A stretch of DNA of 29,483 nucleotides. Origin: JAFGCR01 sp964538225. GTDB taxonomy: Bacteria > Patescibacteriota > Gracilibacteria > UM-FILTER-43-11. The notes under the pieces were generated by a model. That model searched no databases, had not been told where the DNA came from, and saw only the letters and a program-made list of their open reading frames with translations. Below are positions 1-7,706 of this stretch, piece by piece. The DNA lies in NCBI GenBank assembly GCA_964538225.1, contig CAZIDW010000010.1, positions 1 to 29,483 on the forward strand. The letters are read 5' to 3'. Each line of letters starts with the position of its first letter. Within the stretch, counting starts at the first letter, position 1. The translations under genes and the position numbers were made by a program.

Positions 1-1187
1 CGGACGGTTCCGTAACGGTCGGCGGCGCGGGTGTTTCCGTCACCTCCGACGGCGGCGCCCTGGCCTTGACCGGCGACGGCGCGAACGACGTCGATATTTC
101 CAATGCCGGCGCGGCCATCGACATGGATTCCGCGACCATGACCGTAGATACGACAGCCGGATTATCTTTGGATGCAGGAGCTGCTTCAAATTTAACCACC
201 TCTGCCGGCGCCCTGACGTTAGACGGCGCGGGCGGTGTGAACATCGCCGGCAATGCCGCTGAAGTGGATGTGACCACTACCGGCGCAGTCGACATCAACT
301 CCGGCGCGTTCACGCTGGACGGTTCCACGGTTTCCATCGACGGCACGGATGATTCCAATTTCACCATCACCGCGAATGACGCGGCCGATAAAACCCTGAC
401 CCTGTCCGCCACTAATGCGGGCGCGGGTGATGGACTAGTCGCCGTTTCATCAGATATATGGAGTGTGACTGGCGCAGGTGTCGGTTCCGGATTCACCGGA
501 TTCACGTCCACCGGCACCGTCAATTTCTCCGGTACAGATGAATTCCGTATCCGGGAAGTGGCCGATGAAGCCGCCGCGGACTGTACGACCGTAAATGAAA
601 TCGTACTGGATACCACTGAAGACAAGATTTACGTTTGTACAGCAGCCGGCTCACCAGGCACCTGGACTTCAGCCGCCGATAAAGTGGACACCATGGTGTT
701 TGAACCGGAATACCCCAACTATGTTTTATGGGGCGACGGCGGCAACAACAGAGGTACAATGAAAGCCCTGTACGACAGCGCGAACGGCGAACATTATTAC
801 CGCTGGATCACCAAAAAGAGAAACCAGCAGCACGACTATGACATCCGCTTCCGTTACACCCTGCCGGATGATTATTCGGGCGCGGGGAACATGGTGCTCC
901 GCCTGAGGAATGACACCGCGGCCGCGGCCGACAACGCCCTGCAGGTGTTCACGGTGCGCAACGACACCGATAACCAGGTTTGCCATGCGGACGGTTCCAC
1001 AACCGCCGCCGCGGCCAATACCTGGGAAGACGTCACCATCACAGGCGCGGAGATCGAGACCGGCTGTACCGGCGCGACCGCGCTGGATCCCGGCGACGTG
1101 GTCGAAGTGATCATGCAGCTGATGGCTGATAACGCAAACAGCGGCGGCACTGATGTTGGTACGCTTAGTTTCGATTACACGAACTAA
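1..1187 (+). CDS. Repetitive surface/tail-fibre-like protein, 5' truncated
   Basis: The reading frame is open from base 3 at the window edge, so the true start lies outside; it stops at 1185-1187. The visible N-terminal half consists of short Gly/Ala/Thr/Asp-rich strands of the type GALTLDG, VDINSGAFTLDG, STVSIDG, a pattern typical of beta-helical or tail-fibre-like surface proteins. A Cys-pair module follows at about 540-660 (FRIREVADEAAADCTT ... IYVCTAA ... GTW), related to four modules in the next gene. The last 160 residues look like one globular beta-sandwich (YYRWITKKRNQQHDYDIRF) with a further Cys pair (NQVCHAD ... ETGCTG). GC is higher than in the spacers. Function is inferred as an exposed adhesive or structural protein; no enzyme motif is seen. 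It lies upstream of and in line with the second surface gene. Confidence 0.6.
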   Translation, partial: DGSVTVGGAGVSVTSDGGALALTGDGANDVDISNAGAAIDMDSATMTVDTTAGLSLDAGAASNLTTSAGALTLDGAGGVNIAGNAAEVDVTTTGAVDINSGAFTLDGSTVSIDGTDDSNFTITANDAADKTLTLSATNAGAGDGLVAVSSDIWSVTGAGVGSGFTGFTSTGTVNFSGTDEFRIREVADEAAADCTTVNEIVLDTTEDKIYVCTAAGSPGTWTSAADKVDTMVFEPEYPNYVLWGDGGNNRGTMKALYDSANGEHYYRWITKKRNQQHDYDIRFRYTLPDDYSGAGNMVLRLRNDTAAAADNALQVFTVRNDTDNQVCHADGSTTAAAANTWEDVTITGAEIETGCTGATALDPGDVVEVIMQLMADNANSGGTDVGTLSFDYTN

Positions 1188-1206
1188 ACCCTAATTGGCA
1201 CTCTGA

Positions 1207-1266
1207 CCCCCCCTCCCCCTTATCATCATGCTGAATTTATTTCAGGATTCTGACTAGGAGGGGGGG
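1207..1266. repeat. Inverted repeat between the two surface genes
   Basis: CCCCCCCTCC at 1207-1216 is the exact reverse complement of GGAGGGGGGG at 1257-1266. The 40-base loop contains a second small palindrome, CTGAA/TTCAG (1231-1235 and 1241-1245). This could be a terminator for the upstream gene, although no T-run follows, or a dispersed palindromic repeat. The G-rich arm also happens to look like a strong Shine-Dalgarno before the GTG at 1273. Confidence 0.6.
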
Positions 1267-1308
1267 CTGACAGTGTTAATTAGCTCAAACTTATACCTTA
1301 CATATAAG

Positions 1309-4300
1309 ATGAATAAAATCAGACAAATAATCGGAAGTTTCCTAGCCCTCAGCATGATATTGCTGACCACTCAATCTGCCCATGCCATGCTCCTGTTCGC
1401 GAATGATGATGTGTTTGAAAATACGTCTGAGATCTTCCAGATCGGTTCCAACGACGACGCAGCCACTACTCCGCTGAGCCTGGAATTCGGAGGTATCAAC
1501 ACCGAAAGCCTGTCCTGGAGCACCAGCCAGTTCAGCCTTAGTAATAACTTAAATGTTGATGGGGATTTAACACTATCAGGCACAGTGGACGGCGTGGATG
1601 TGTCAGCAGTCGGCGCTCAGGCACATGACCAGAACACCGACACTGGCACAACCAATACCATTTTCACCCTGGATTCCGATAACGCCGGGGCAGGCGCGGA
1701 TGTGGATATCATCGCCAACCAGGGAAGTGATTTGGACGGAATTTTAAGGTATGACGCTACCGACAATGTATGGAAACTAAGTAATGATGGCAGTACATTT
1801 ACTGAAATCGCGACCGCGTCGAACGATTTAGCGGCAGTACAGGCTCGCCGGACCACCACCTATACACTCACAACCACACCCACCGATATCACTTTGGATA
1901 CAACAGATATTGAAAATAACGCGGCCACTGTATCGCATGATGACACCAATACCGACCGTGTTTACGTTTATGAAGATGGTATTTATCTGATTTCTTACGA
2001 TGGAACGGGTGGCGGAACCGCTACCTCAACCCATTTGACCTACGCACAAGTAAGAAAAAACGACACGACAGTACTGCCAGGCTCTTATACGGAAAACAGC
2101 AACTATCAGGGAGAATACTCTTCAAGCTCAGCCACGTTCATAGCCAGCTTGACAGCCAATGATTTTGTCTCTCTGCAGTTCTGGCGCGACGCGACAGCAG
2201 ACGCGACCCAAAACGATATCACCTTTGGTATCGTAAAACTCGAGGGAATCAAAGGCGATGACGGGACCGGGGGCGGCAGTCAGGACTTTGAAAACGTTTA
2301 CGGAACAGATGCCGACAACAGCCTTGTAACAGGTGACGGTCCATTTACTATCAACACCGGCACCGGCGATTTCATTGTGGACAGCAACGACTGGAATATA
2401 GACGCCAGCGGGAATTTTGACACAGTCGGCGCGGCAGACTTCAGCGGCGCCAGCCGGCTTGCCCTGCATCAGGGATCGTCGAACCCGGGCACGTGCGCGG
2501 AAGGGGATATTTTCTATAACACAACAGATGACACGACCTATATATGTACCGCAACAGACACTTGGAGTGAAGTCGGCAGCAGCGACGCGGACACCCTGGA
2601 CACGCTGGATTCCACACAGTTCCTGCGGGCGGACGCCACCGATACCTACGGTGATGGAGGAGCCTACACTTTAACAGTGGGGTCCGATGACACCTTGCAG
2701 GTAGACGGCACTTTTGATGCCAACGGTGCTGTTACCATTGGGGATGGCGGGAACAGTGTGAGCATTGATTCCTCCGGCTGGGACATCAGTTCCGCCGGCG
2801 TGGCAAGCGGACTGACCGGTATTACGTCATCCGGAATCGTGGACTTTAACGGAGCAACCAGCTTCCGCCTGCAGGAAGCCACCTCTGACCCGGGAACTTG
2901 CACCGAAGGCCAGCTTTATTACAACACCGCGTCAAATAAATTAAGGGTCTGCACAGCGGCGGACACCTGGGAGGATGTCGCTGAAAGCGAAACGCTTGTA
3001 GTCGGCGCCTTTTACGACAGTACAGGAGGAGTGGATTTGAACGGGGCCGCCACCGCCGTCGGCTGGGACCAGGAAGTGCGCAAAGACACGGGCCTGACCC
3101 ATAGCAACACCACCAACAGCTCACGGGTCACGCTGGACGAAGCCGGATGGTATGAAGTGAATTATAGTGTTTCAACAGAAAACACGACCACTGGCCGAAA
3201 AAACATTCGATGCCGTGTCCGGCTGAACGGTACCACGTTTGTAACACCATCCGATTCCTACGCATATTCCCGAAACACAACCGACGAATGGGCCACCAAC
3301 ACAGCCACCACCATTTTTGAAACCACCGGCGCCGATGAATACTATGAAGTGGTCTGCAACGGGGAAGGAAGCACCGGAACGGCCAATTCAGTGGCCGATC
3401 AATCCTGGACAGTGGTAAAAAACATCGTAGCCGGCGCCAGCGGCGGTGGCGGTGGCAGCGGTGATGACTTTGAAACGGTTTTTGCCAATGATGCCGACAA
3501 CAGTTTGGTAACCGGAAATGCTGACTTTACAATCAATACCGGTACCGCTGATTTCATTGTGAATAGCGCCAATTGGAATGTGGATGCCAGCGGGAATTTT
3601 GATACGGTCGGCGCGGCAGACTTCAGCGGCGCCAGCCGGCTTGCCCTGCATCAGGGATCATCGAATCCGGGCACGTGCGCAGAAGGGGATATTTTCTATA
3701 ACACAACAGATGACACGACCTATATATGTACCGCGGCGGATACATGGGGATCTGTGGGGAGTGACGCCGATACCTTAGACACTTTGGACTCTGCCCAATT
3801 TTTAAGAAGTGACGCGAGTGATAATTTCACTTCCGGAACATTGACCTTTGATAACGGCACCACCTTGGCGGTAAACGGAGTGGCCGCCATTGGGAACAGC
3901 AGCAATACGGTTACGATTGATTCCTCGGACTGGGATATTAATGCCGCCGGTGATATGGCAGGTATCGGTTCCATCAGCTTCGACGGCAATCTGACCCAAT
4001 CCGGAGCCACCAATATCTCAACCGGAACCGGCACGTTCACCATCAACAGTGCCACCACCGTGGCCAATGGGGTGAGCTTTACGACCAATGGCCCTGTTTC
4101 CATCGGCGATAACGGCGATACGGTAGCCATTGATTCTTCCAGCTGGGATATTTCTTCAGCCGGCCTGGCCACCGGCCTGACAGGAATCACTTCCACCGGG
4201 AATATTGACTTCCGAAATACCACCAGTTTCCGTATGCACCAAGCCGCGTCAGACCCGGGCGCCTGCAACGAAGGCCAGACCTACTACAACACCACCACCA

Positions 4301-4587
4301 ATAAGGTCAGGCTTTGCAGCGCGGCCAATACATGGGAAAACATGGTAAGCGGAATAGTAATTGACCGGGGAACAACCAGAGCATTAAGCGGAGGGGTAAT
4401 TACGACCAGCTTTAACGAAACCTTCTCGTCAGCTCCGATTGTAACAATCACACCAAACAGCTCAGATACGATCAGCCCCAACAGCACATGGCCCTATGTA
4501 TCAGCCACCTCAACAACCCAGTTCACCATTACCGCTGACACAAACTTCAACGGCAGTACTTTCAACTGGATCGCCATTGGACAATAA
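1309..4587 (+). CDS. Large secreted modular surface protein with C1q-like and lectin-like regions
   Basis: I chose the ATG at 1309 (1092 aa) because it gives a clean signal peptide, MNKIRQIIGSFLALSMILL...AHA. An in-frame GTG at 1273 would add 12 residues and has a purine-rich run upstream, so it remains possible. Domains: signal peptide; a tail-fibre-like stretch with SLSLEF/VDGDLTLSG strands; a C1q/TNF-like jelly roll at about 1846-2260 (VYEDGIYLISY); a Cys-pair module at about 2460-2570 followed by DTLDTLDSTQFLRADA, a motif common in tail fibres; a second Cys module at about 2860-2975; a second jelly roll at about 2998-3435 (EAGWYEVNYSVS); a Gly-rich linker GASGGGGGSG; a duplicated Cys module at about 3640-3750; a fourth at about 4230-4340; and a C-terminal lectin-like segment (FSSAPIVTITP ... 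FNWIAIGQ). Likely a multivalent adhesin outside the cell. The target is unknown. Confidence 0.7.
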   Translation: MNKIRQIIGSFLALSMILLTTQSAHAMLLFANDDVFENTSEIFQIGSNDDAATTPLSLEFGGINTESLSWSTSQFSLSNNLNVDGDLTLSGTVDGVDVSAVGAQAHDQNTDTGTTNTIFTLDSDNAGAGADVDIIANQGSDLDGILRYDATDNVWKLSNDGSTFTEIATASNDLAAVQARRTTTYTLTTTPTDITLDTTDIENNAATVSHDDTNTDRVYVYEDGIYLISYDGTGGGTATSTHLTYAQVRKNDTTVLPGSYTENSNYQGEYSSSSATFIASLTANDFVSLQFWRDATADATQNDITFGIVKLEGIKGDDGTGGGSQDFENVYGTDADNSLVTGDGPFTINTGTGDFIVDSNDWNIDASGNFDTVGAADFSGASRLALHQGSSNPGTCAEGDIFYNTTDDTTYICTATDTWSEVGSSDADTLDTLDSTQFLRADATDTYGDGGAYTLTVGSDDTLQVDGTFDANGAVTIGDGGNSVSIDSSGWDISSAGVASGLTGITSSGIVDFNGATSFRLQEATSDPGTCTEGQLYYNTASNKLRVCTAADTWEDVAESETLVVGAFYDSTGGVDLNGAATAVGWDQEVRKDTGLTHSNTTNSSRVTLDEAGWYEVNYSVSTENTTTGRKNIRCRVRLNGTTFVTPSDSYAYSRNTTDEWATNTATTIFETTGADEYYEVVCNGEGSTGTANSVADQSWTVVKNIVAGASGGGGGSGDDFETVFANDADNSLVTGNADFTINTGTADFIVNSANWNVDASGNFDTVGAADFSGASRLALHQGSSNPGTCAEGDIFYNTTDDTTYICTAADTWGSVGSDADTLDTLDSAQFLRSDASDNFTSGTLTFDNGTTLAVNGVAAIGNSSNTVTIDSSDWDINAAGDMAGIGSISFDGNLTQSGATNISTGTGTFTINSATTVANGVSFTTNGPVSIGDNGDTVAIDSSSWDISSAGLATGLTGITSTGNIDFRNTTSFRMHQAASDPGACNEGQTYYNTTTNKVRLCSAANTWENMVSGIVIDRGTTRALSGGVITTSFNETFSSAPIVTITPNSSDTISPNSTWPYVSATSTTQFTITADTNFNGSTFNWIAIGQ
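2404..2552 (+). repeat. Internal 149-bp duplication, copy 1
   Basis: This stretch is repeated at 3586-3734, offset 1182 bp (394 codons). I count five differences by eye, all at third codon positions and all silent. It encodes the FSGASRLALHQGSSNPGTC block and the first Cys-pair module. Confidence 0.85.
3586..3734 (+). repeat. Internal 149-bp duplication, copy 2
   Basis: Second copy of the duplication at 2404-2552, in frame, with identical encoded protein. The five base changes are C/T or A/G transitions. Confidence 0.85.
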
Positions 4588-5097
4588 TCAGCGGGTCACT
4601 TTGATTTGGGGCGTACTCCCGGCGCCGCCGGCCTCTTCGCCTTCCGCGTAACAGGCCTGTATTGTAATACCGCCCTGGCCGTTCCGGCTGATGGCGTAAC
4701 CGGTTTGCTGGTAACTGCCTTCCTTAGGGTCAAAGGGTACATCAGCCAGATAATTGGCTCCCATATCCGCCAGGCTCACACAACTGCTCGATGTATTATC
4801 CAGTCCGCAGGTAATGGCGCAGCCGGTTTTGGCAGTGCCGATTTGGTAAAACTGGTCAATTGTCATCAAGGCGATCGGCGCGTAAAGGTCGCCTTCATTA
4901 TCCGCCTGATACTTTTTAACAGCATCCAAAGTCGTCTGGATATCATTCCAGCGCCGCGCGTTGCGGGTTTCATGCAATCGGCGGGCCGGGTCGATGGCCA
5001 CAAAAATCACCCCCGCCAGGATAGCGACGATGGCGATGACGATGATGAGTTCGACCAGGGTAAAGCCTTTGCTTATTGAAAATTGATTATTGGTCAT
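4588..5097 (-). CDS. Type IV pilin-like protein (pilin paralogue 1)
   Basis: 169 residues. It has a short leader MTNNQFSISKG, then the type III signal FTLVELIIVIAIVAILAG with Glu at +5 of the mature protein, so prepilin peptidase should cut between G11 and F12. The N-terminal helix continues into IDPARRLHETRNARRW, a signature shared with the next two genes. The C-terminal globular part has Cys in CAITCG, SSCVSLADMG and QACYAEG, enough for two disulfides, and ends in PQIKVTR. It is the last gene of the - strand pilus run; its stop abuts the stop of the convergent surface gene with no gap. The leader region is itself AT-rich and repeat-like. Probably a structural pilin or pseudopilin of the PilB/PilC system upstream. 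Confidence 0.85.
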   Translation of the reverse strand: MTNNQFSISKGFTLVELIIVIAIVAILAGVIFVAIDPARRLHETRNARRWNDIQTTLDAVKKYQADNEGDLYAPIALMTIDQFYQIGTAKTGCAITCGLDNTSSSCVSLADMGANYLADVPFDPKEGSYQQTGYAISRNGQGGITIQACYAEGEEAGGAGSTPQIKVTR

Positions 5098-5108
5098 TGG
5101 AAATTGAC

Positions 5109-5603
5109 TTATCGCGTTACTTTGATCTGCGGCGGCGTCCCAGCCCCTCCGGGCCCTTCGCCTTCCGCGTAACAGGCTTCGACGGTAATGGCGCCATTGC
5201 TGTCTTTCTCGATGGCATACCCCGTGGCCTGGGTGGTGCCGTGTTGAGGGTCTGCCGGCACAGAAGCCAGGTAATTACTGCCCATATCCGTCAGATCCAC
5301 ACACGACCCCTGGGTGTTTTCCAGACCACAGGTGATTCCGCAGTTCGTAGCGGACGTGCCGATCTGGTAATACAGGTCAAAACTCATGTTTTCCACAGTG
5401 GTATAATGTGTGCCCCCATTATCGGCCTGATATTTTTTGACCGCGTCTAAAATCGTGGCAACATCTCCGCTGCGCCGCGCGTTCCGGGCCTCATGCAAAC
5501 GGCGGGCCGGATCGATGGCCACAAAAATCGCCCCCGCCAGGATGGCCACGATGGCGATGACGATGATCAGTTCAACCAGGGTAAAGCCTTTTTGCTTTTT
5601 CAT
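5109..5603 (-). CDS. Type IV pilin-like protein (pilin paralogue 2)
   Basis: 164 residues with a six-residue leader MKKQKG, then FTLVELIIVIAIVAILAGA and IDPARRLHEARNARR. Cys residues again sit in NCGITCG, GSCVDLTDMG and EACYAEG, and the protein ends in PPQIKVTR, matching paralogue 1. Only 11 bases separate its stop from the start of paralogue 1, so the two are probably co-transcribed. The high similarity over the N-terminal helix and C-terminus, with a divergent middle (YTTVENMSFDLYYQIG), suggests tandem duplication followed by divergence of the exposed surface. The leader is short and basic, as in classic type IVa pilins. Confidence 0.85.
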   Translation of the reverse strand: MKKQKGFTLVELIIVIAIVAILAGAIFVAIDPARRLHEARNARRSGDVATILDAVKKYQADNGGTHYTTVENMSFDLYYQIGTSATNCGITCGLENTQGSCVDLTDMGSNYLASVPADPQHGTTQATGYAIEKDSNGAITVEACYAEGEGPGGAGTPPQIKVTR

Positions 5604-5699
5604 TTTTTTGATGTTTAACTTTCTTCAAAAATGATTCTACCTTAAAAAGAACAGTGTATCAATAGAGTGCCTGCTAAACCAAAAAATAATAAAAACAGT

Positions 5700-5737
5700 C
5701 TCCCCCTCAGGTGAGGGGGAGTGCCGCCTTTGGCGGC
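5700..5737. repeat. Double GC-rich palindrome between pilins 2 and 3
   Basis: CTCCCCCTCA (5700-5709) pairs exactly with TGAGGGGGAG (5712-5721) around a two-base centre. GCCGCC (5723-5728) pairs with GGCGGC (5732-5737) around TTT. Downstream are G-rich runs up to about 5777. The 175-base spacer 5604-5778 holds no gene. It could attenuate transcription between pilin 3 and pilins 2/1, or be a dispersed REP-like element. There is no T-run directly after it on the - strand. Confidence 0.7.
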
Positions 5738-5778
5738 GAGGGGGTCCGCAGCGAGACAGAGGGGGTCGAGGGGGGTCT

Positions 5779-6291
5779 TCACCGCGTCACACTAATAACC
5801 GGCACTGCCCCGCTCCCGCCGGCCCCCTCCCCTTCCGCATCACACGAGCCGATGGTGATGGCGCCGTTACCATGTTTATAAAGGTAATAACCCGTATATT
5901 CCTGATCGCCGGTTTTCGGATCCGCGGGCACAATGGTAAGATAATCGGAGCCGATATCTGTTAAATCCACACAATCCGTACTGGTGGCTTCCGGAGCCGC
6001 GTCACATCCGTAATTGCATAAAAGGGCATCTTCCCCCAGAACCGAATATTCCTCTTCATAAGCGTCTTCCACCTCGTAATAATGTTCGCCGTCGTTATCC
6101 ACCTGGTACTGTTTAATGGCATTAACAATCGTATTCACATCACTCCACCGACGGGCATTCCGAGCCTCATGCAAACGGCGGGCCGGATCGATGGCCACAA
6201 AAATCGCCCCCGCCAGGATGGCCACGATGGCGATGACAATGATGAGCTCGACGAGCGTGAAGCCTTTTAAGTTAAACCAGGCTTTAATCAT
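5779..6291 (-). CDS. Type IV pilin-like protein (pilin paralogue 3)
   Basis: 170 residues. Leader MIKAWFNLKG, predicted prepilin cut before FTLVELIIVIAIVAILAGA, then IDPARRLHEARNARRWSDV. The globular part is more acidic than in the other two (VEDAYEEEYSVLGED) and has Cys in LLCNYGCD, TDCVDLTDIG and GSCDAEG. It ends in PVISVTR, a divergent version of the shared PQIKVTR tail. Its ATG overlaps the end of the PilM-like gene by eight bases, which points to translational coupling. It is separated from paralogue 2 by the 175-base spacer with GC palindromes, so its expression may be uncoupled from the other two. Confidence 0.85.
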   Translation of the reverse strand: MIKAWFNLKGFTLVELIIVIAIVAILAGAIFVAIDPARRLHEARNARRWSDVNTIVNAIKQYQVDNDGEHYYEVEDAYEEEYSVLGEDALLCNYGCDAAPEATSTDCVDLTDIGSDYLTIVPADPKTGDQEYTGYYLYKHGNGAITIGSCDAEGEGAGGSGAVPVISVTR

Positions 6292-7213
6292 GGGTATTTT
6301 TAAGCAAGTTCAGCGCCAATCCAATGAGAGTGGTGGAATAATCCTCTTCCGGAAGGATGGAAGAAAGCGAGTGGTCAGCTTCTTCCAGAAAGGTTATCGG
6401 ACAGATAGCTTCAAAACCGGCTTTCAGGGATTTTTCGGCGGCAGACGGCAAACCGGCAAAATAACAATGGTCGATGGACGCTTCCAGATTCTTTTTAAAA
6501 CTATCGAATTCTTTTTTGGATTCCGCCAGCAGGCCGTCCGCGCCCTTGCCGCCTTTTTCCAAAACCGTTTCCATCGGGAACGTGTCATACAGAAGGCCAT
6601 AATAAAACAGGGAAAGAAAAACCATTCCGTCCTGCCGGGAAAACAGGGCATAGTGGGAAAGTTCCGGGATGTCCGCCAGCGCCGTCTGCGCGGCCGGTTC
6701 AGATATAAAATGGAGTTTGCCGAAATCCATTTCGGAACAAGCCTTATGCACCGCGTGGGCCCAAAGTTTGGGATACGCGCAAGCCTGGCAGATAAAACCT
6801 TTCGGGGTTTCCTTTTCATACGTGTCCACCGTCAGCCTGCCCAAAGCAAAAGGCGCGTGAGCCTCCACAAATTCCCTCAGGCCTTTTTCCCGGTGTTCTT
6901 TTTTGGAATGAAGCGAAAAGGTCTCGATAAACGGGTAAGTCTGCGAAAAAGGGATATTGACATAAAGATGTTTGGCGCGGATGGGATGGGGTTCGGCCTG
7001 GGAAAAGAGCATACGCACGATTTGCCGGAAAGCGGTCTCCCGTTTGACCACCCCTTCTTCTACAATGCCTTTTTCAAGCGGCAGGCGGTTCGCCCCGGCC
7101 AGTTCAAAACTATCGCCGGACGGGCGAAACTGGAACGCTTCCAGTAAATCGTCATGGATAGCCAGGCAGGCGTGTTCTTTAGAAGAGCCGAATAATTTTT
7201 TAAGAAAAGACAT
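6284..7213 (-). CDS. PilM-like pilus assembly protein
   Basis: 309 residues from the ATG at 7211-7213 (MSFLKKLFGSSKEHACLAIHDD). An in-frame start at 7273 would add NSQITIL NSQFSIL NSQINMS-type sequence, which is a translated seven-base repeat and not a credible N-terminus. The start SKEHACLAIHDDLLEAFQF followed by an alternating alpha/beta layout, and a C-terminal STTLIGLALNLL, resemble the actin-like fold of PilM, which organises the inner-membrane platform of type IV pili. Similarity is weak by eye, so PilM is a family-level guess supported by position between minor pseudopilins and pilins. No PilN or PilO gene follows; the next gene is pilin 3, overlapping by eight bases. No signal peptide is seen, consistent with a cytoplasmic protein. 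Confidence 0.5.
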   Translation of the reverse strand: MSFLKKLFGSSKEHACLAIHDDLLEAFQFRPSGDSFELAGANRLPLEKGIVEEGVVKRETAFRQIVRMLFSQAEPHPIRAKHLYVNIPFSQTYPFIETFSLHSKKEHREKGLREFVEAHAPFALGRLTVDTYEKETPKGFICQACAYPKLWAHAVHKACSEMDFGKLHFISEPAAQTALADIPELSHYALFSRQDGMVFLSLFYYGLLYDTFPMETVLEKGGKGADGLLAESKKEFDSFKKNLEASIDHCYFAGLPSAAEKSLKAGFEAICPITFLEEADHSLSSILPEEDYSTTLIGLALNLLKNTHD

Positions 7214-7221
7214 ATTTATTT

Positions 7222-7300
7222 GAGAATTGAGAATTGAGAATTGAGAATTGAGAATTGTGATTTGCGAATTCAATCAGAAATCAGAATTCAGAAATCAGAA
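7222..7300. repeat. Heptanucleotide arrays upstream of the PilM-like gene
   Basis: GAGAATT is repeated five times without error at 7222-7256. After a short bridge, ATCAGAA, ATCAGAA, TTCAGAA and ATCAGAA follow at 7273-7300. Both arrays have a strict seven-base period but different words. Confidence 0.9.
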
Positions 7301-7305
7301 ATGTA

Positions 7306-7638
7306 TTACTCACCCCACCCAATAATACCAAACGATGGCTCGAGTTGCACGTTCAGCGCCGCGTCGCGGGTGATGGTGTCCCGCGTGCCGGCAACCGTTA
7401 CCTGGCGGGTAGTATCCGCGCCGCTGACCACCGCTTCGCACTCCACATCACCCACATCATACAACCCGCCCGCATACGTTTCATCGCGGCTCAGGCGGAT
7501 AAGGGCGTCTTCAATACACCCCTCCATGCCGATAAAGGTCTTTTCGGACTGGTTAAAGACAAACGCGTTTGTCCGGCTGGAGACGCCCGTCAGCACCACC
7601 ATCGTCGCCAGCATTACCAGCACGATCCCCAATACCAA
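7306..7638 (-). CDS. PilX-like minor pilus protein with uncertain start
   Basis: About 110 residues from the TTG at 7636-7638; the frame stays open upstream and the real protein is probably longer. Upstream codons read FQFNNKGAIGILTTLV, giving the charged N-terminus and the missing first part of the hydrophobic helix GILTTLVLGIVLVMLATMVVLTG. No in-frame ATG is present back to the stop of the preceding gene, so initiation would need TTG or a rarer codon such as ATT near 7707. The helix followed by a small secreted domain fits PilX-type minor pilus proteins, which often lack the canonical GFTLxE signal. It ends in IGWGE. The region just upstream is a GAAAATT heptamer array. Neighbours on both sides are pilus genes. 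Confidence 0.55.
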   Translation of the reverse strand: MVLGIVLVMLATMVVLTGVSSRTNAFVFNQSEKTFIGMEGCIEDALIRLSRDETYAGGLYDVGDVECEAVVSGADTTRQVTVAGTRDTITRDAALNVQLEPSFGIIGWGE

Positions 7639-7669
7639 CGTGGTTAAAATGCCGATCGCGCCTTTGTTG

Positions 7670-7704
7670 TTGAATTGAAAATTGAAAATTGGAAAATGAA
7701 AATT
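7670..7704. repeat. GAAAATT-type heptamer array
   Basis: Five consecutive seven-base units: TTGAATT, GAAAATT, GAAAATT, GGAAAAT, GAAAATT. They fill the gap between the PilW-like stop and the PilX-like gene and may be partly translated as that protein's N-terminus. Confidence 0.85.
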
Positions 7705-7706
7705 AA

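Noticed and set aside
1..4587. Prophage tail region
   Set aside because: The proteins are tail-fibre-like, but one has its own signal peptide and no capsid, portal, terminase or lysis gene is seen in the window. The left edge cannot exclude it.
6116..7147. Long + strand open frame opposite the PilM-like gene and pilin 3
   Set aside because: It is an antisense shadow: rich in Arg/Lys/Phe without domain features, while the - strand encodes a coherent protein and a clear pilin.
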